From: Planctomycetota bacterium
Lineage (GTDB): Bacteria > Planctomycetota > SZUA-567
Assembly (NCBI GenBank): GCA_031270145.1
Contig: JAISYD010000042.1
Span: 1-9,755, forward strand
Direction of reading: 5' to 3'
Length of the DNA: 9,755 nt
The translations under genes and the position numbers were made by a program. The notes under the pieces are model-generated. The model was not told the origin of the DNA and ran no database searches. It worked only from the letters and a program-made list of their open reading frames with translations. Positions 1-7,402 of the stretch are shown here, one piece after another (position 1 is the first letter of the stretch; every line of letters begins with the position of its first letter).

Positions 1-2472
1 GACGATAGGCCGGAAGCCGGGAAAACCGGTTCGCGCGGGAAATCCCCGGCCGACACGATCATCGGGTCCGGCGAACGGCTGGGCGCCGCCGGCGACGCGG
101 CCGCGCCTAAAGCCGGGAAAACCGGTTCGCACGGAAAATCCCCGGCCGACACGATCATCGAGTCCGGCGAACTGCTGGGCGCCGCCGGCGACACGGCCGC
201 GCTCAAGAAGGAGGTGGTGGAAAAAAAGGTCGAGGAAAACAAGGTCAAGGCCATCTCGGTCGATGTCGCGCGCCTGGACGATCTTCTGGAAATCGTGGGC
301 GAGGTCTCGCTCCTCGGCTCCTACATCACCACCAAGCTGGCGGGGCAGGACGGCCTATCCCTCCAGACCAACAACCTGGCCCGGTCCTGCGCCCGCCTTC
401 AGGAATTGGCGAATTCCCTGCGCATGACCTCCATCCGGCCGCTGTTCATGGCGGTCCGCCGCGCCGCCGCCGAGGCCGCCCGGGCCAGCCGCAAGATGAT
501 CGAAATCAACATGCGGGGCATCGACACCCAGGTGGATCGCTCCATTGTGGAAAACCTCTCGGCCGCCCTCATCCACATCACCCGTAACGCCGTCGATCAC
601 GGGATTGAGCCGGCCGACGTCCGCCGCCGGGCCGGGAAGCAGGAGCGCGGCGCCATCACCATCTCCGCCTCCCGCACCAACTCCGACATCTCCATTGAAC
701 TCGGGGACGACGGCGGCGGGTTCGATATCAAGACCATCCGCGACAAGGCGGTCAGCATGGGCAAGATCCTTCCCGACGCCAAGCTGAGCGAGGGGGAACT
801 GGCCGATCTGGTGTTCCTTCCCGGCCTCTCCACCGCCAAGAAGCTGACCGGCCTTTCCGGCCGGGGCGTTGGCATGGAGATCGTCCGCGAATCCATCGAC
901 AACCTGCGGGGCAAGGTGGAGATCCACACCGCCGAGGGCAAGGGGACGACGGTGCGGATGCGTTTCCCCCTCATGGTTGCGGCCATGGACGGCATGCTGA
1001 TGCGGGTCGGCAAAAACATACTGGTCATCCCGGTGGCGCAGGTGCGGGAATGTTTCCGCCCCAAGCCATCCGACATCGGCTTGATCGAGACCCGGGGGAC
1101 CATCGTGACCATTCGCAACGTCATCCTGCCGGTGCTTTTCCTGGGCCGGGAATTCGGCATCGAGTCCGACGCAACCACCCCGGAGGACGGGGTGCTGGTG
1201 GTGGTGGAGACCGGCGAAACGCTGGCGGCGGTCCTGGTCGACGAAACCTTGGGCTCTTCTCAGGTGGTCATCCGCGCGCTGGACGGGCCGCTCGCCAACT
1301 CCGGCCTGGTGGCTGGCGCCGCCGTGCTTCCGGACGGCAGGATCGGCCTGGTCATCGAAACCGCCAGCCTCACCGCCCGGGTCGCCATCTCGGCCGCCAA
1401 GGCCTTCAACGACGCCGGCAAGCGCCAGGCCGAAAGCTCGCGCCAGGTCGACACCGTTTATATCGGCTCCAACCAGGTCGGCATGATCAATTTCAACATC
1501 GTGGCTCCCGACGGACATGGAGGCGGCCGCACCCATGTTTTCGCCATCAATGCCTTCAAGACCCGCGAATTCGTTCCCGTCGCGCCCCTCCGCGCCATCC
1601 CGAACTCGCCCCCGGGCTTCGTCGGCATGATGATGTTGCGCAACCGCACCGTCCCGATAGTCCACATGGGGGTTATTCTCGGGCTGATGTCCGAGGGCCA
1701 GCGCCGATCCGAATGGGAGCAAATCGCCCTGATCTGCGAGTTTTCCGGCCAGACGGTGGGGTTTCTGGTGAGCGCGGTGGAGCGGGTGTCGTACATATCG
1801 TGGTCGGACATCATGCCCCCTCCCTCCACCGGCGGGCTCATCCAGTTTGACTATGTGGTGGGCATCATCCTGATGTCGAAACTTAACGACGTCCAGTCCA
1901 AAAAGCCGACGGGCGACGGAAAAGGCGGCAAAGCCGGAAAAGCCGGGGAATCGCGGCCGGCCGATAAGGCTCAGGTGGCCTTTGTCCTGGACTTCGAGCG
2001 GATTGTCGGCAACGCCATCCAGCTTTACGGCGACATGGGGGCCGAACTCGGCAAAATGACCGAGGTCAAAAAGAAAACAGTCAACATCTTGCTGGTCGAG
2101 GACTCCCCCCTCATTCGCAAGCGCACCAAAAAGGCGCTCTCCTCGTCCGGAATCAATGTCATCGAGGCCGGCGACGGCCAGGAGGCGTGGGAGCGCATTG
2201 AGGCGATGCGAAAGGAGGCGGACGCGGCCAAGAAAAGCATTTTCAGCATGATCGACCTGGTTCTCTCCGACATCGAGATGCCCCGGATGGACGGCTATAC
2301 CCTTACCTACAACATCAAGCACGACGCCACGCTCAGGGTTCTGCCGGTGCTCCTGCACAGCTCCATCACCAACGACAACATGATCAGTCGCGCCACCGAG
2401 GTGGAGGCGGACGGCTTCATACCGAAATGCGATCCGCGGGAGTTGGCGGATAAACTGAAGAAGTATCTCTAG
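1..2472 (+). CDS. cheA: CheA-type chemotaxis histidine kinase fused to a CheV-like module (5' partial)
   Basis: Cytoplasmic chemotaxis signalling kinase; the frame is open from base 1, so the true start and any phosphotransfer (Hpt/P1) domain lie upstream. Residues are numbered from base 1 (823 visible). A repeated linker (6-69) is followed by the P3 dimerisation helices (about 85-150). The P4 ATPase domain has N-box HITRNAVDHGIE (from 192), G1 DDGGGFD (about 236-242) and G2 GRGVGME (287-293). A first CheW-like domain, the CheA P5 (about 325-462), is followed by a second one (about 484-628). A Gly/Lys-rich linker, the CheV-like stretch FVLDFERIV (about 661-669) and a receiver domain complete the protein. 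The receiver keeps E700/D701, phosphoacceptor D757 in SDIEMPRMDGYT, S787/S788 and K809. Order and wording of the last third match CheV, so this looks like CheA plus CheV in one chain. An internal GTG at 214 could be mistaken for a start, but homologous sequence upstream argues against it. No other che gene is visible. Confidence 0.92.
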   Translation, partial: DDRPEAGKTGSRGKSPADTIIGSGERLGAAGDAAAPKAGKTGSHGKSPADTIIESGELLGAAGDTAALKKEVVEKKVEENKVKAISVDVARLDDLLEIVGEVSLLGSYITTKLAGQDGLSLQTNNLARSCARLQELANSLRMTSIRPLFMAVRRAAAEAARASRKMIEINMRGIDTQVDRSIVENLSAALIHITRNAVDHGIEPADVRRRAGKQERGAITISASRTNSDISIELGDDGGGFDIKTIRDKAVSMGKILPDAKLSEGELADLVFLPGLSTAKKLTGLSGRGVGMEIVRESIDNLRGKVEIHTAEGKGTTVRMRFPLMVAAMDGMLMRVGKNILVIPVAQVRECFRPKPSDIGLIETRGTIVTIRNVILPVLFLGREFGIESDATTPEDGVLVVVETGETLAAVLVDETLGSSQVVIRALDGPLANSGLVAGAAVLPDGRIGLVIETASLTARVAISAAKAFNDAGKRQAESSRQVDTVYIGSNQVGMINFNIVAPDGHGGGRTHVFAINAFKTREFVPVAPLRAIPNSPPGFVGMMMLRNRTVPIVHMGVILGLMSEGQRRSEWEQIALICEFSGQTVGFLVSAVERVSYISWSDIMPPPSTGGLIQFDYVVGIILMSKLNDVQSKKPTGDGKGGKAGKAGESRPADKAQVAFVLDFERIVGNAIQLYGDMGAELGKMTEVKKKTVNILLVEDSPLIRKRTKKALSSSGINVIEAGDGQEAWERIEAMRKEADAAKKSIFSMIDLVLSDIEMPRMDGYTLTYNIKHDATLRVLPVLLHSSITNDNMISRATEVEADGFIPKCDPRELADKLKKYL
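16..207 (+). repeat. 96-bp in-frame tandem duplication in the CheA linker
   Basis: Two adjacent 96-bp units, 16-111 and 112-207, agree at 88 of 96 positions by direct comparison. Each encodes 32 residues beginning AGKTGS and containing GKSPADTII and LGAAGD. The unit is a multiple of three, so the kinase frame is kept. Several of the differences change the amino acid (R/H, G/E, R/L, A/T, P/L). The unit lies just before the P3 helices, where CheA has a flexible linker. More copies may lie upstream of the window, though bases 1-15 do not clearly match the end of a unit. Confidence 0.9.
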
Positions 2473-2505
2473 GCGGTTCCGGTTCGGCCCGGCTTGCCCC
2501 GCCAA

Positions 2506-2526
2506 CCGCCGCGCCGAAGGCGGCGG
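2506..2526. terminator. GC hairpin between convergent genes, possible bidirectional terminator
   Basis: CCGCCG at 2506-2511 can pair with CGGCGG at 2521-2526 around a 9-base loop. It sits in the 59-bp gap between the kinase stop (2472) and the proA stop (2532), where two convergent transcripts must end. Neither side has a U-tract, so this is not a standard intrinsic terminator and the role is inferred from position. Confidence 0.3.
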
Positions 2527-2531
2527 GAAGC

Positions 2532-3803
2532 CTATTCCCTGATTTGTCCGTCCCCCTCCGCCAGCCATTTGTAGGTGGTGAGTCCGTCCAGGCCGACCGG
2601 CCCCCTGGCGTGGAGCTTGTCGGTCGAGATGCCGATTTCCGCCCCCAGACCGTATTCGTAGCCGTCGGCTAGGCGGGTCGAGGCGTTCACCATCACCGAG
2701 GAGCTGTCGACCTCCAGCTTGAAGCGTTCGGCCGCGGCCAGGCTGGCGGTGACGATGGCGTCGGTGTGGCGCGAGCCGTAGGTGTTGATGTGCCGGATGG
2801 CCGAGCCGATGTCCGGCGCCACCCTCACCGAGATGATGAGATCGTTGTACTCGGTCTTCCAGTCCTCCTCCGTGGCCGCGACGGTCCGCACCCCGGCTTT
2901 TTCGGCGATTTTGCCCGCCTCCGGGTCGGCCCGGATTTCCACCCCGGCTTCGGCCAGGGCGGCCAGGCAGCCTGGCAGGAAGGCGGCGGCGATGTCCCGG
3001 TGGACCAGCAGAGTCTCGGTGGCGTTGCAGGTCGAGGGGCGGCTGGTCTTGGCGTTCAGGACGACGCGCTCCGCCAGGGCGGGATCGGCCGAGGCGTCGA
3101 TATAGGTGTGGCAGATGCCGTCCAGGTGCTTCAGAACGGGTATGCGGCTGTGTTCGAGGACCGTTTTCACCAATCCCTTGCCGCCTCGGGGCACCACCAG
3201 ATCGATGAGCTTGTCCAGCGCCAGGAGCGCCGACACCAATTCCCGGTCGGCGACCCCCACCACTTGGGCCGCCCGCTCCGGCAGATCCGCCGCCTTGAGG
3301 GAGAGGGCGATAAGCCGGCCCAATTCCTGGTTGGAGGCCAGCGCCTCCCGGCCGCCCCTGAGGATGCAGGCATTGCCGGATTTCAGGCTGAGGCAGGCCG
3401 CGTCCACGGTGACGTTGGGCCGCGACTCGTAAATCATCAGGATCACCCCGAGCGGCACGCTGATCCGGCTGAGGCGCAGGCCGTTCGGTCGCAAGCCTCC
3501 CCCCAGCATCCGGCCCACCGGATCGGGGAGCGCGGCGATTTGCCTGGCCCCTTCGGCCATGGCCGAAACGCGTTTCGCGTCCAGGCTCAGGCGATCCAGC
3601 AGGGCGGGGGAGAATCCGGCCTTTTTGGCCGCCGTCGCGTCCTTGCGGTTGGCGAGGATGACGCGCCGGGCCGACTTTTCCAGCCGGTTGGCCAAATCCA
3701 GCAGGGCGGCGTTCTTCCGGCTGCCGTCGGCCGTCGCCATGGCGGGCGCCGCTTCGTCCGCCTCCATGGCTAGGGTGAGGGCGAGATCGTGGACTTTTCC
3801 CAT
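2532..3803 (-). CDS. proA: Gamma-glutamyl phosphate reductase (glutamate-5-semialdehyde dehydrogenase)
   Basis: Catalyses the NADPH-dependent reduction of gamma-glutamyl phosphate to glutamate-5-semialdehyde, the second step of proline synthesis, in the cytoplasm. The 423 residues are close to the family's usual length of about 417. Family signatures are VPLGVILMIYESRPNVT (from about residue 116), SGNACILRGGREA, VVPRGGKGLV, the catalytic Cys259 in SRPSTCNATET (codon at 3027-3029), and the C-terminal block GISTDKLHARGPVGLDGL. The start is the ATG at 3803, chosen because AAGGAG lies five bases upstream. The frame runs on to 3884 but that extension overlaps the DAHP synthase end and is unlike ProA. 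The gap to the upstream DAHP synthase stop is 37 bp on the same strand, so cotranscription is likely. ProB is not in the window. Confidence 0.96.
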   Translation of the reverse strand: MGKVHDLALTLAMEADEAAPAMATADGSRKNAALLDLANRLEKSARRVILANRKDATAAKKAGFSPALLDRLSLDAKRVSAMAEGARQIAALPDPVGRMLGGGLRPNGLRLSRISVPLGVILMIYESRPNVTVDAACLSLKSGNACILRGGREALASNQELGRLIALSLKAADLPERAAQVVGVADRELVSALLALDKLIDLVVPRGGKGLVKTVLEHSRIPVLKHLDGICHTYIDASADPALAERVVLNAKTSRPSTCNATETLLVHRDIAAAFLPGCLAALAEAGVEIRADPEAGKIAEKAGVRTVAATEEDWKTEYNDLIISVRVAPDIGSAIRHINTYGSRHTDAIVTASLAAAERFKLEVDSSSVMVNASTRLADGYEYGLGAEIGISTDKLHARGPVGLDGLTTYKWLAEGDGQIRE

Positions 3804-3840
3804 GTCGGCTCCTTTTGGCTTTTGTCGAACCCACTCCATT

Positions 3841-5175
3841 TTACCGCGTGGAAAGGCGTTCCGCCACGGCAAAGGCCAACTCAAGCGCCTGGGAGGCGTT
3901 GAGCCGCGGATCGCAGGTGGTCTCGTAGCTGCGGGAAAGATCTTCCACGGCGTCGGCTCCTCCCAGGCATTCGCTCACGTTCTTGCCGGTCATTTCCAGG
4001 TGCAGGCCGCCCGGATGTACCTTTTCGGCGCGGCAGACGTCGATGAAAATCCCGCACTCCCGCAGGATGTCGGCGAAGTGGCGGGTCTTGACGCCTGACG
4101 CGGTTTGGCGCGGATTGCCGTGCATGGGGTCGACGCACCACACCACCTCGCGACCGGCCGAGACCATTTCCCGAATCAGGCGGGAATAAACGTTCTCCGC
4201 CTTGTCCACCCCGGCCCGGAGGATTAGGGTGATCCTGCCCGGCTCATTGCCCGGATTCAACTTCTCCAGCAGCCGCTCCACCTCGCGGGCGTCGGCGCCC
4301 GGTCCGCATTTTATGCCCAGCGGGTTTATGACGCCCCGGAGGAATTCGGTGTGCGGGCCGTTGGCATCCCGGGTGCGCTCCCCCAGCCAGAGGAAGTGGG
4401 CCGAGGCCGCCACCGGATCCCCGGTGAGGCTGTCGTTGCGGCACAACGCCTCCTCGTAGGGAAGGAAGAGCGCCTCGTGCGAGCTGTAGAAGTCGATGCC
4501 CTGCGGATGCCCCTCGACCGCGTCGTTCGCGAATTTGCCGTAGGCCCGCATGACTCCGATGGTCTTGTCGATGCTTTTGGCCAGCGTCTCGTACCTTTCG
4601 CGGGCCGGGCTGCCGCCGACGAAGTCCAGGAGCCACTTGCTGGCCGTGTGGATGTCGGCGTAGCCGCCGCTGGCGAAGGCCCGGAGCAGGTTGAGGGTGG
4701 CGGCGGACTGGAAATAGGAGCGGATCATCCGCTCGGGATCCGGCGTGCGTCCGGCCGGGTCATGGCTATTGATCATATCGCCGCGATAGGTTAGGATTTC
4801 ACCGTCCGGGGTTTTCTCGGTCGGGTTGCTTCTAGGCTTGGCGAACTGCCCGGCCACCCGGCCCACCTTGATGACCGGCTTTTCACCGACGAAGGTGAGG
4901 ATCAGGGCCATTTGCAGCAGCACCCGGAAGGTGTCCCGGATGTTGAAGGTGTTGAAATCGGCGAAGGTCTCGGCGCAATCGCCCCCCTGGAGGAGGAAGC
5001 CGTCGCCGGCCGCCACCCGGGCCAACTCCGCCTTGAGCCGGCGGATTTCCCCGGCGAACACCAAGGGCGGATAGGTTTTCAGCCTGTCTTCGGCGTTGCG
5101 CAACTCCGCCGGATCCGGATAGTCGGGTATTTGCCGCGTTTTTTGCGAACGCCAACTGCCGCGCGACCATGACAT
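3841..5175 (-). CDS. aroG: Class II 3-deoxy-7-phosphoheptulonate (DAHP) synthase
   Basis: Condenses phosphoenolpyruvate with erythrose-4-phosphate, the committed first step of the shikimate pathway. The 444 residues fit the plant/actinobacterial-type class II family (about 440-470), not the shorter class I AroF/G/H enzymes. Motifs in order: GGDCAETF (64-71), VGRVAGQFAKPRS (104-116), TYRGDMIN (129-136), SHEALFLPYE (232-241), LGERTRD (264-270), CVDPMHGN (347-354), VHPGGLHLEMTG (386-397) and CDPRLN (421-426). Expected metal ligands are Cys67, His352, Glu394 and Asp422. The ATG at 5175 is preceded by GGAG seven bases upstream, which fixes the start; a longer frame to 5655 is only antisense to aroA. 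It diverges from aroA and leads into proA. Symbols for class II enzymes vary, so the symbol is tentative while the function is firm. No separate regulatory domain is visible. Confidence 0.96.
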   Translation of the reverse strand: MSWSRGSWRSQKTRQIPDYPDPAELRNAEDRLKTYPPLVFAGEIRRLKAELARVAAGDGFLLQGGDCAETFADFNTFNIRDTFRVLLQMALILTFVGEKPVIKVGRVAGQFAKPRSNPTEKTPDGEILTYRGDMINSHDPAGRTPDPERMIRSYFQSAATLNLLRAFASGGYADIHTASKWLLDFVGGSPARERYETLAKSIDKTIGVMRAYGKFANDAVEGHPQGIDFYSSHEALFLPYEEALCRNDSLTGDPVAASAHFLWLGERTRDANGPHTEFLRGVINPLGIKCGPGADAREVERLLEKLNPGNEPGRITLILRAGVDKAENVYSRLIREMVSAGREVVWCVDPMHGNPRQTASGVKTRHFADILRECGIFIDVCRAEKVHPGGLHLEMTGKNVSECLGGADAVEDLSRSYETTCDPRLNASQALELAFAVAERLSTR

Positions 5176-5206
5176 TTTCGTTCTCCTGTGCGAAAGTTTG
5201 TATTCC
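5176..5206. promoter_or_regulatory. Very short divergent intergenic gap between DAHP synthase and aroA
   Basis: Only 22 bp (if aroA starts at TTG 5198) or 31 bp (if at GTG 5207) separate the two start codons. The GGAG ribosome site of the minus-strand gene lies here (about 5183-5186). I found no convincing -35/-10 pair on either strand in or beside the gap, so promoters must lie inside the opposing coding sequences or use another sigma factor. Confidence 0.5.
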
Positions 5207-6544
5207 GTGGACAAAACAAGCGCCTTTCCGAGTCGGATCAACATAAAGCCCGTCGGCCGGCCTCTGGCTGGCGGTTTGGCCGTCCCGGGCGGCAAAAGCA
5301 TGGCGAACCGCGCCATCCTTCTGGCCGGCGCCGCCCATGGCGAGTCGCGCCTGGGCCGCCTCCCCGATTCGGCCGACGTTCGGGCCGCCATTTCGGTTTT
5401 AGCCGAGTTGGGCGTCCCCGCCAGGCGGGAAGGCGGCGTCTTGGTCTTGCCGGGACGCGGCCTCGCCTTCCCCAACCAGTCCGGCGAAATCCATCTTGGC
5501 GCCTCCGGCACGGTGGGGCGCTTTCTGCCCGGCCTGCTGGCCGCCGCGCCCGCCGGCGCCTGGCGCCTCGTTTCCTCGCCGCAATTGGCCGCCCGGCCGC
5601 TCCAGCCGCTCCTCGACGCCTTGCGGCAATGGGGCGCCGGACTGGAGCCGGCCATGCCGAACCGGTCGTTCCCGCTGGAGGTGCGGGGCGGCGGCTTGTC
5701 GGGCGGGACCGTCGTCGTCTCGGCCGCCGCATCCAGCCAATTCGCCTCCGGCGTCCTGCTGGCCGCCCCTCTGTGCCGCCGGCCCGCCAGGGTGGTGATC
5801 CGGAATCTCGACCCGGAGGAAACCTACATCGACATGACCCTGGAACTTATGCGCCGCTTCGGGGTCGAGGCCCGGGCGGCGCCGGACGGCTCCGATCTGG
5901 TTGTCCTTGTCGACGCTCCGGCGTCCTATCGGGCCGCGGCGGTCGAAATGGAGGCTGACGCCAACACCGCCGCCTATTTCCTTGCTCTTGCCGCCCTGAC
6001 CGGAAGCCGGATCGCGGTGATCAACCTGGATCCGGCCTCCCGCCAGCCCGGAACCCGTTTCCTCGGCGTCCTTTCCCGCCTGGGCTGCGCCATAACCGCT
6101 TCACCGGCCGGCGTCACGGCCGTGGGCGGGCCATTGCCGCTCCGGGGCGGTTTTTCCCTCGACATGCGGGCCATGGCGGAGCTGGCCGTCACCTTGGGCG
6201 TCCTCGCGGTTTTCGCCGATCAGCCGATCCGCCTTACCAACCTGGCCCACATCCGGGGGCACGAGTCGGATCGCCTGTCCGCTCTGTCCGCCCTGCTCGG
6301 ACAGGCGGGGGTCGTAACGGAGGAGGCTCCGGACGGCATAACCGTCCATCCCGCCCGGCCTGGCGGAATCCGCCGGATCGTCGTCGACCCCCGGGACGAT
6401 CATCGCCTTGCCATGTCCTTCGCCCTGCTGGGCGCCGCCGCCAACGGCATCGGCATCGAAAACTCCGGCTGCGTGGCCAAAACCTGCCCCGGCTTTTTCC
6501 GGATGCTGGCGGAGCTGGGCGTCGGCGTCGATCCGGTCTTATGA
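5198..6544 (+). CDS. aroA: 3-phosphoshikimate 1-carboxyvinyltransferase (EPSP synthase)
   Basis: Transfers the enolpyruvyl group of PEP to shikimate-3-phosphate, the sixth shikimate step. Numbered from TTG 5198 (448 residues; usual about 430-450). The N-terminal motif PGGKSMANRA (30-39) keeps the PEP-binding Lys33 and Ser34, with Gly where Ser is usual before the Lys. Others are GASGTVGR (101-108), AAASSQFASGVLLAAP (176-191), MEADANTAAYF (251-261), HIRGHESDRL (351-360), DDHRLAM (400-406) and GCVAKTCPGFF (424-434). Glu356, Arg359, His402 and Arg403 correspond to known active-site positions. The RGHESDR form replaces the RVKESDR of many proteobacterial enzymes. The start is uncertain: TTG 5198 or GTG 5207, neither with a strong ribosome site and with no suitable ATG. 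The 3' end overlaps tyrA by six bases, tail-to-tail. Confidence 0.95.
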   Translation: MYSVDKTSAFPSRINIKPVGRPLAGGLAVPGGKSMANRAILLAGAAHGESRLGRLPDSADVRAAISVLAELGVPARREGGVLVLPGRGLAFPNQSGEIHLGASGTVGRFLPGLLAAAPAGAWRLVSSPQLAARPLQPLLDALRQWGAGLEPAMPNRSFPLEVRGGGLSGGTVVVSAAASSQFASGVLLAAPLCRRPARVVIRNLDPEETYIDMTLELMRRFGVEARAAPDGSDLVVLVDAPASYRAAAVEMEADANTAAYFLALAALTGSRIAVINLDPASRQPGTRFLGVLSRLGCAITASPAGVTAVGGPLPLRGGFSLDMRAMAELAVTLGVLAVFADQPIRLTNLAHIRGHESDRLSALSALLGQAGVVTEEAPDGITVHPARPGGIRRIVVDPRDDHRLAMSFALLGAAANGIGIENSGCVAKTCPGFFRMLAELGVGVDPVL

Positions 6545-7306
6545 GCCGTTTTCTCCTAGCCGCCGCTCCAGCTTGTCCATTTCCTCCCGCAGGCGCTTTC
6601 GTATCTCCGCCGCGTAGGGATTTCCTTTCTGGATGGTCAGGAAAAGATCCCATGAGTCGGAAAGCACGATGGAGGAGAATTCCTGAAGTTTTTCGTAGGC
6701 GCGGGTGGCCATGGGCGAAGGTTCCAGCCCCACTTCGTTGAGCACCCGGCTCATGAAATGGGTCACGGCCTGGATCTTGGCCATTTCCCGGTCGTGGCTT
6801 TCCGGGGAGGTTTTCAAGGCCAGCAGTCTCAGCTTGTCGGTCAGGAAGTCGAATACCCGGTGGTATCTTTCCTTGCCGATGCGGACCGGGCAAAGGGCGA
6901 TCCTAAGTCCGGATATGCCGTTTTTTCCCGATTGGGGGCCGAAAAGCGGATGCGTGCAAAAAATATCGACCGTTTCCGGCAGGAGCCGGGAGAGGATTTC
7001 CACCGGCCGGGTTTTTACCGAGGTGACGTCCATGGCCAGAATGCCGGGGCGCATATGCCTGGCCGCCGCCGCCGCCGCCGCCGCCAGGGCGTCGAGGGGA
7101 ACGGCGAAGATCACCGCGTCACAGCCGGCGGTCTCCGGCAGGGAGGCGGGACGCAGCTTGCCGCCTCCCTCCCTGGCCAGGAGCTCCGGGGACGGCATGG
7201 ATTTGTCGTATCCCAATAGATCGAACCAGGGCGAAAGGTGTTTGACCATGAAGCGGCCAAAGGCGCCTAGCCCTATTATGCCAATTGTTTCGCGCGCGTT
7301 CGCCAC
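6539..7306 (-). CDS. tyrA: Prephenate/arogenate dehydrogenase, short form without an ACT domain
   Basis: Oxidatively decarboxylates prephenate (or arogenate) on the way to tyrosine. The 255 residues cover only the catalytic core. The N-terminal Rossmann fold has GLGAFG (12-17), with Asp34 at the end of the second strand (LLGYD), which suggests NAD over NADP. Then come DVTSVK (93-98), THPLFGPQSG (118-127) and SHDREMAKIQAVTHF (170-184), whose His171 matches the conserved family histidine. The C-terminal helical domain ends at 255, with no chorismate mutase and no ACT domain, so feedback control inside the protein is not evident. The GTG start is supported by AAGGGGG six bases upstream. A run of eight alanines (75-82) comes from a GCG repeat. 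Expression appears to be set by the aromatic leader and terminator described upstream. Prephenate versus arogenate preference cannot be told from sequence. Confidence 0.92.
   Translation of the reverse strand: MANARETIGIIGLGAFGRFMVKHLSPWFDLLGYDKSMPSPELLAREGGGKLRPASLPETAGCDAVIFAVPLDALAAAAAAAARHMRPGILAMDVTSVKTRPVEILSRLLPETVDIFCTHPLFGPQSGKNGISGLRIALCPVRIGKERYHRVFDFLTDKLRLLALKTSPESHDREMAKIQAVTHFMSRVLNEVGLEPSPMATRAYEKLQEFSSIVLSDSWDLFLTIQKGNPYAAEIRKRLREEMDKLERRLGENGS
7062..7085. repeat. GCC x8 trinucleotide repeat (poly-Ala tract in TyrA)
   Basis: Eight uninterrupted GCC units on the + strand; on the coding strand they give seven GCG and one GCC codon, for Ala75-82. The unit is three bases, so slippage would change protein length without breaking the frame. 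The tract lies in the nucleotide-binding domain between a strand ending FAVPLD and the next helix. Confidence 0.85.
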
Positions 7307-7312
7307 GGGCCG

Positions 7313-7319
7313 CCCCCTT
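7313..7319 (-). promoter_or_regulatory. tyrA ribosome binding site
   Basis: AAGGGGG on the minus strand ends six bases before the GTG at 7306. It decides the start, because no ATG is available nearby. A GGAGG lies further upstream at the foot of the 7326-7374 hairpin and is too distant to be the main site. Confidence 0.7.
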
Positions 7320-7325
7320 GTTCCT

Positions 7326-7374
7326 CCGCCTTCCCGTTTTCCCTTGAGGCGCCGCGGAGGGAAACGGAGGGCGG
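7326..7374 (-). other. Long imperfect RNA hairpin in the tyrA 5' leader
   Basis: On the minus strand CCGCC (7374-7370) pairs with GGCGG (7330-7326). After a small internal loop CCGTTT pairs with AAACGG, then CCCT pairs with AGGG past one bulged A, leaving a 13-base loop. That is about 15 base pairs between the leader terminator and the tyrA ribosome site. There is no U-tract after it, so it is not an intrinsic terminator. It could stabilise the mRNA or affect ribosome access; function unknown. Confidence 0.55.
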
Positions 7375-7379
7375 AAATG

Positions 7380-7402
7380 AAAAAACCGGCTGATCCAGCC
7401 GG
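7380..7402 (-). terminator. Intrinsic terminator of the tyrA leader (attenuator)
   Basis: Reading the minus strand, CCGGCTG (7402-7396), loop GAT, CAGCCGG (7392-7386), followed directly by six T (7385-7380). This is a canonical Rho-independent terminator. It lies 37 bases after the leader-peptide stop codon and 73 bases before the tyrA start, so it can only act by ending transcription before tyrA. Confidence 0.88.

Noticed and set aside
16..207. CRISPR-like or intergenic repeat
   Set aside because: Two long units without spacers, in phase with the kinase reading frame; this is a coding duplication.
2766..3773. Long plus-strand frame opposite proA
   Set aside because: Antisense shadow with Gly/Arg/His-rich sequence and no recognisable domain; proA has complete motifs on the other strand.
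355..3834. A 1159-codon minus-strand frame antisense to cheA and overlapping proA
   Set aside because: It is a product of high GC: low-complexity Gly/Arg/Pro-rich sequence, no ribosome site, and it lies over two genes with clear family motifs.
5188..5958. Plus-strand frame inside aroA in another phase
   Set aside because: Arg/Pro/Gly-rich out-of-frame translation; the aroA frame carries all EPSP synthase motifs.
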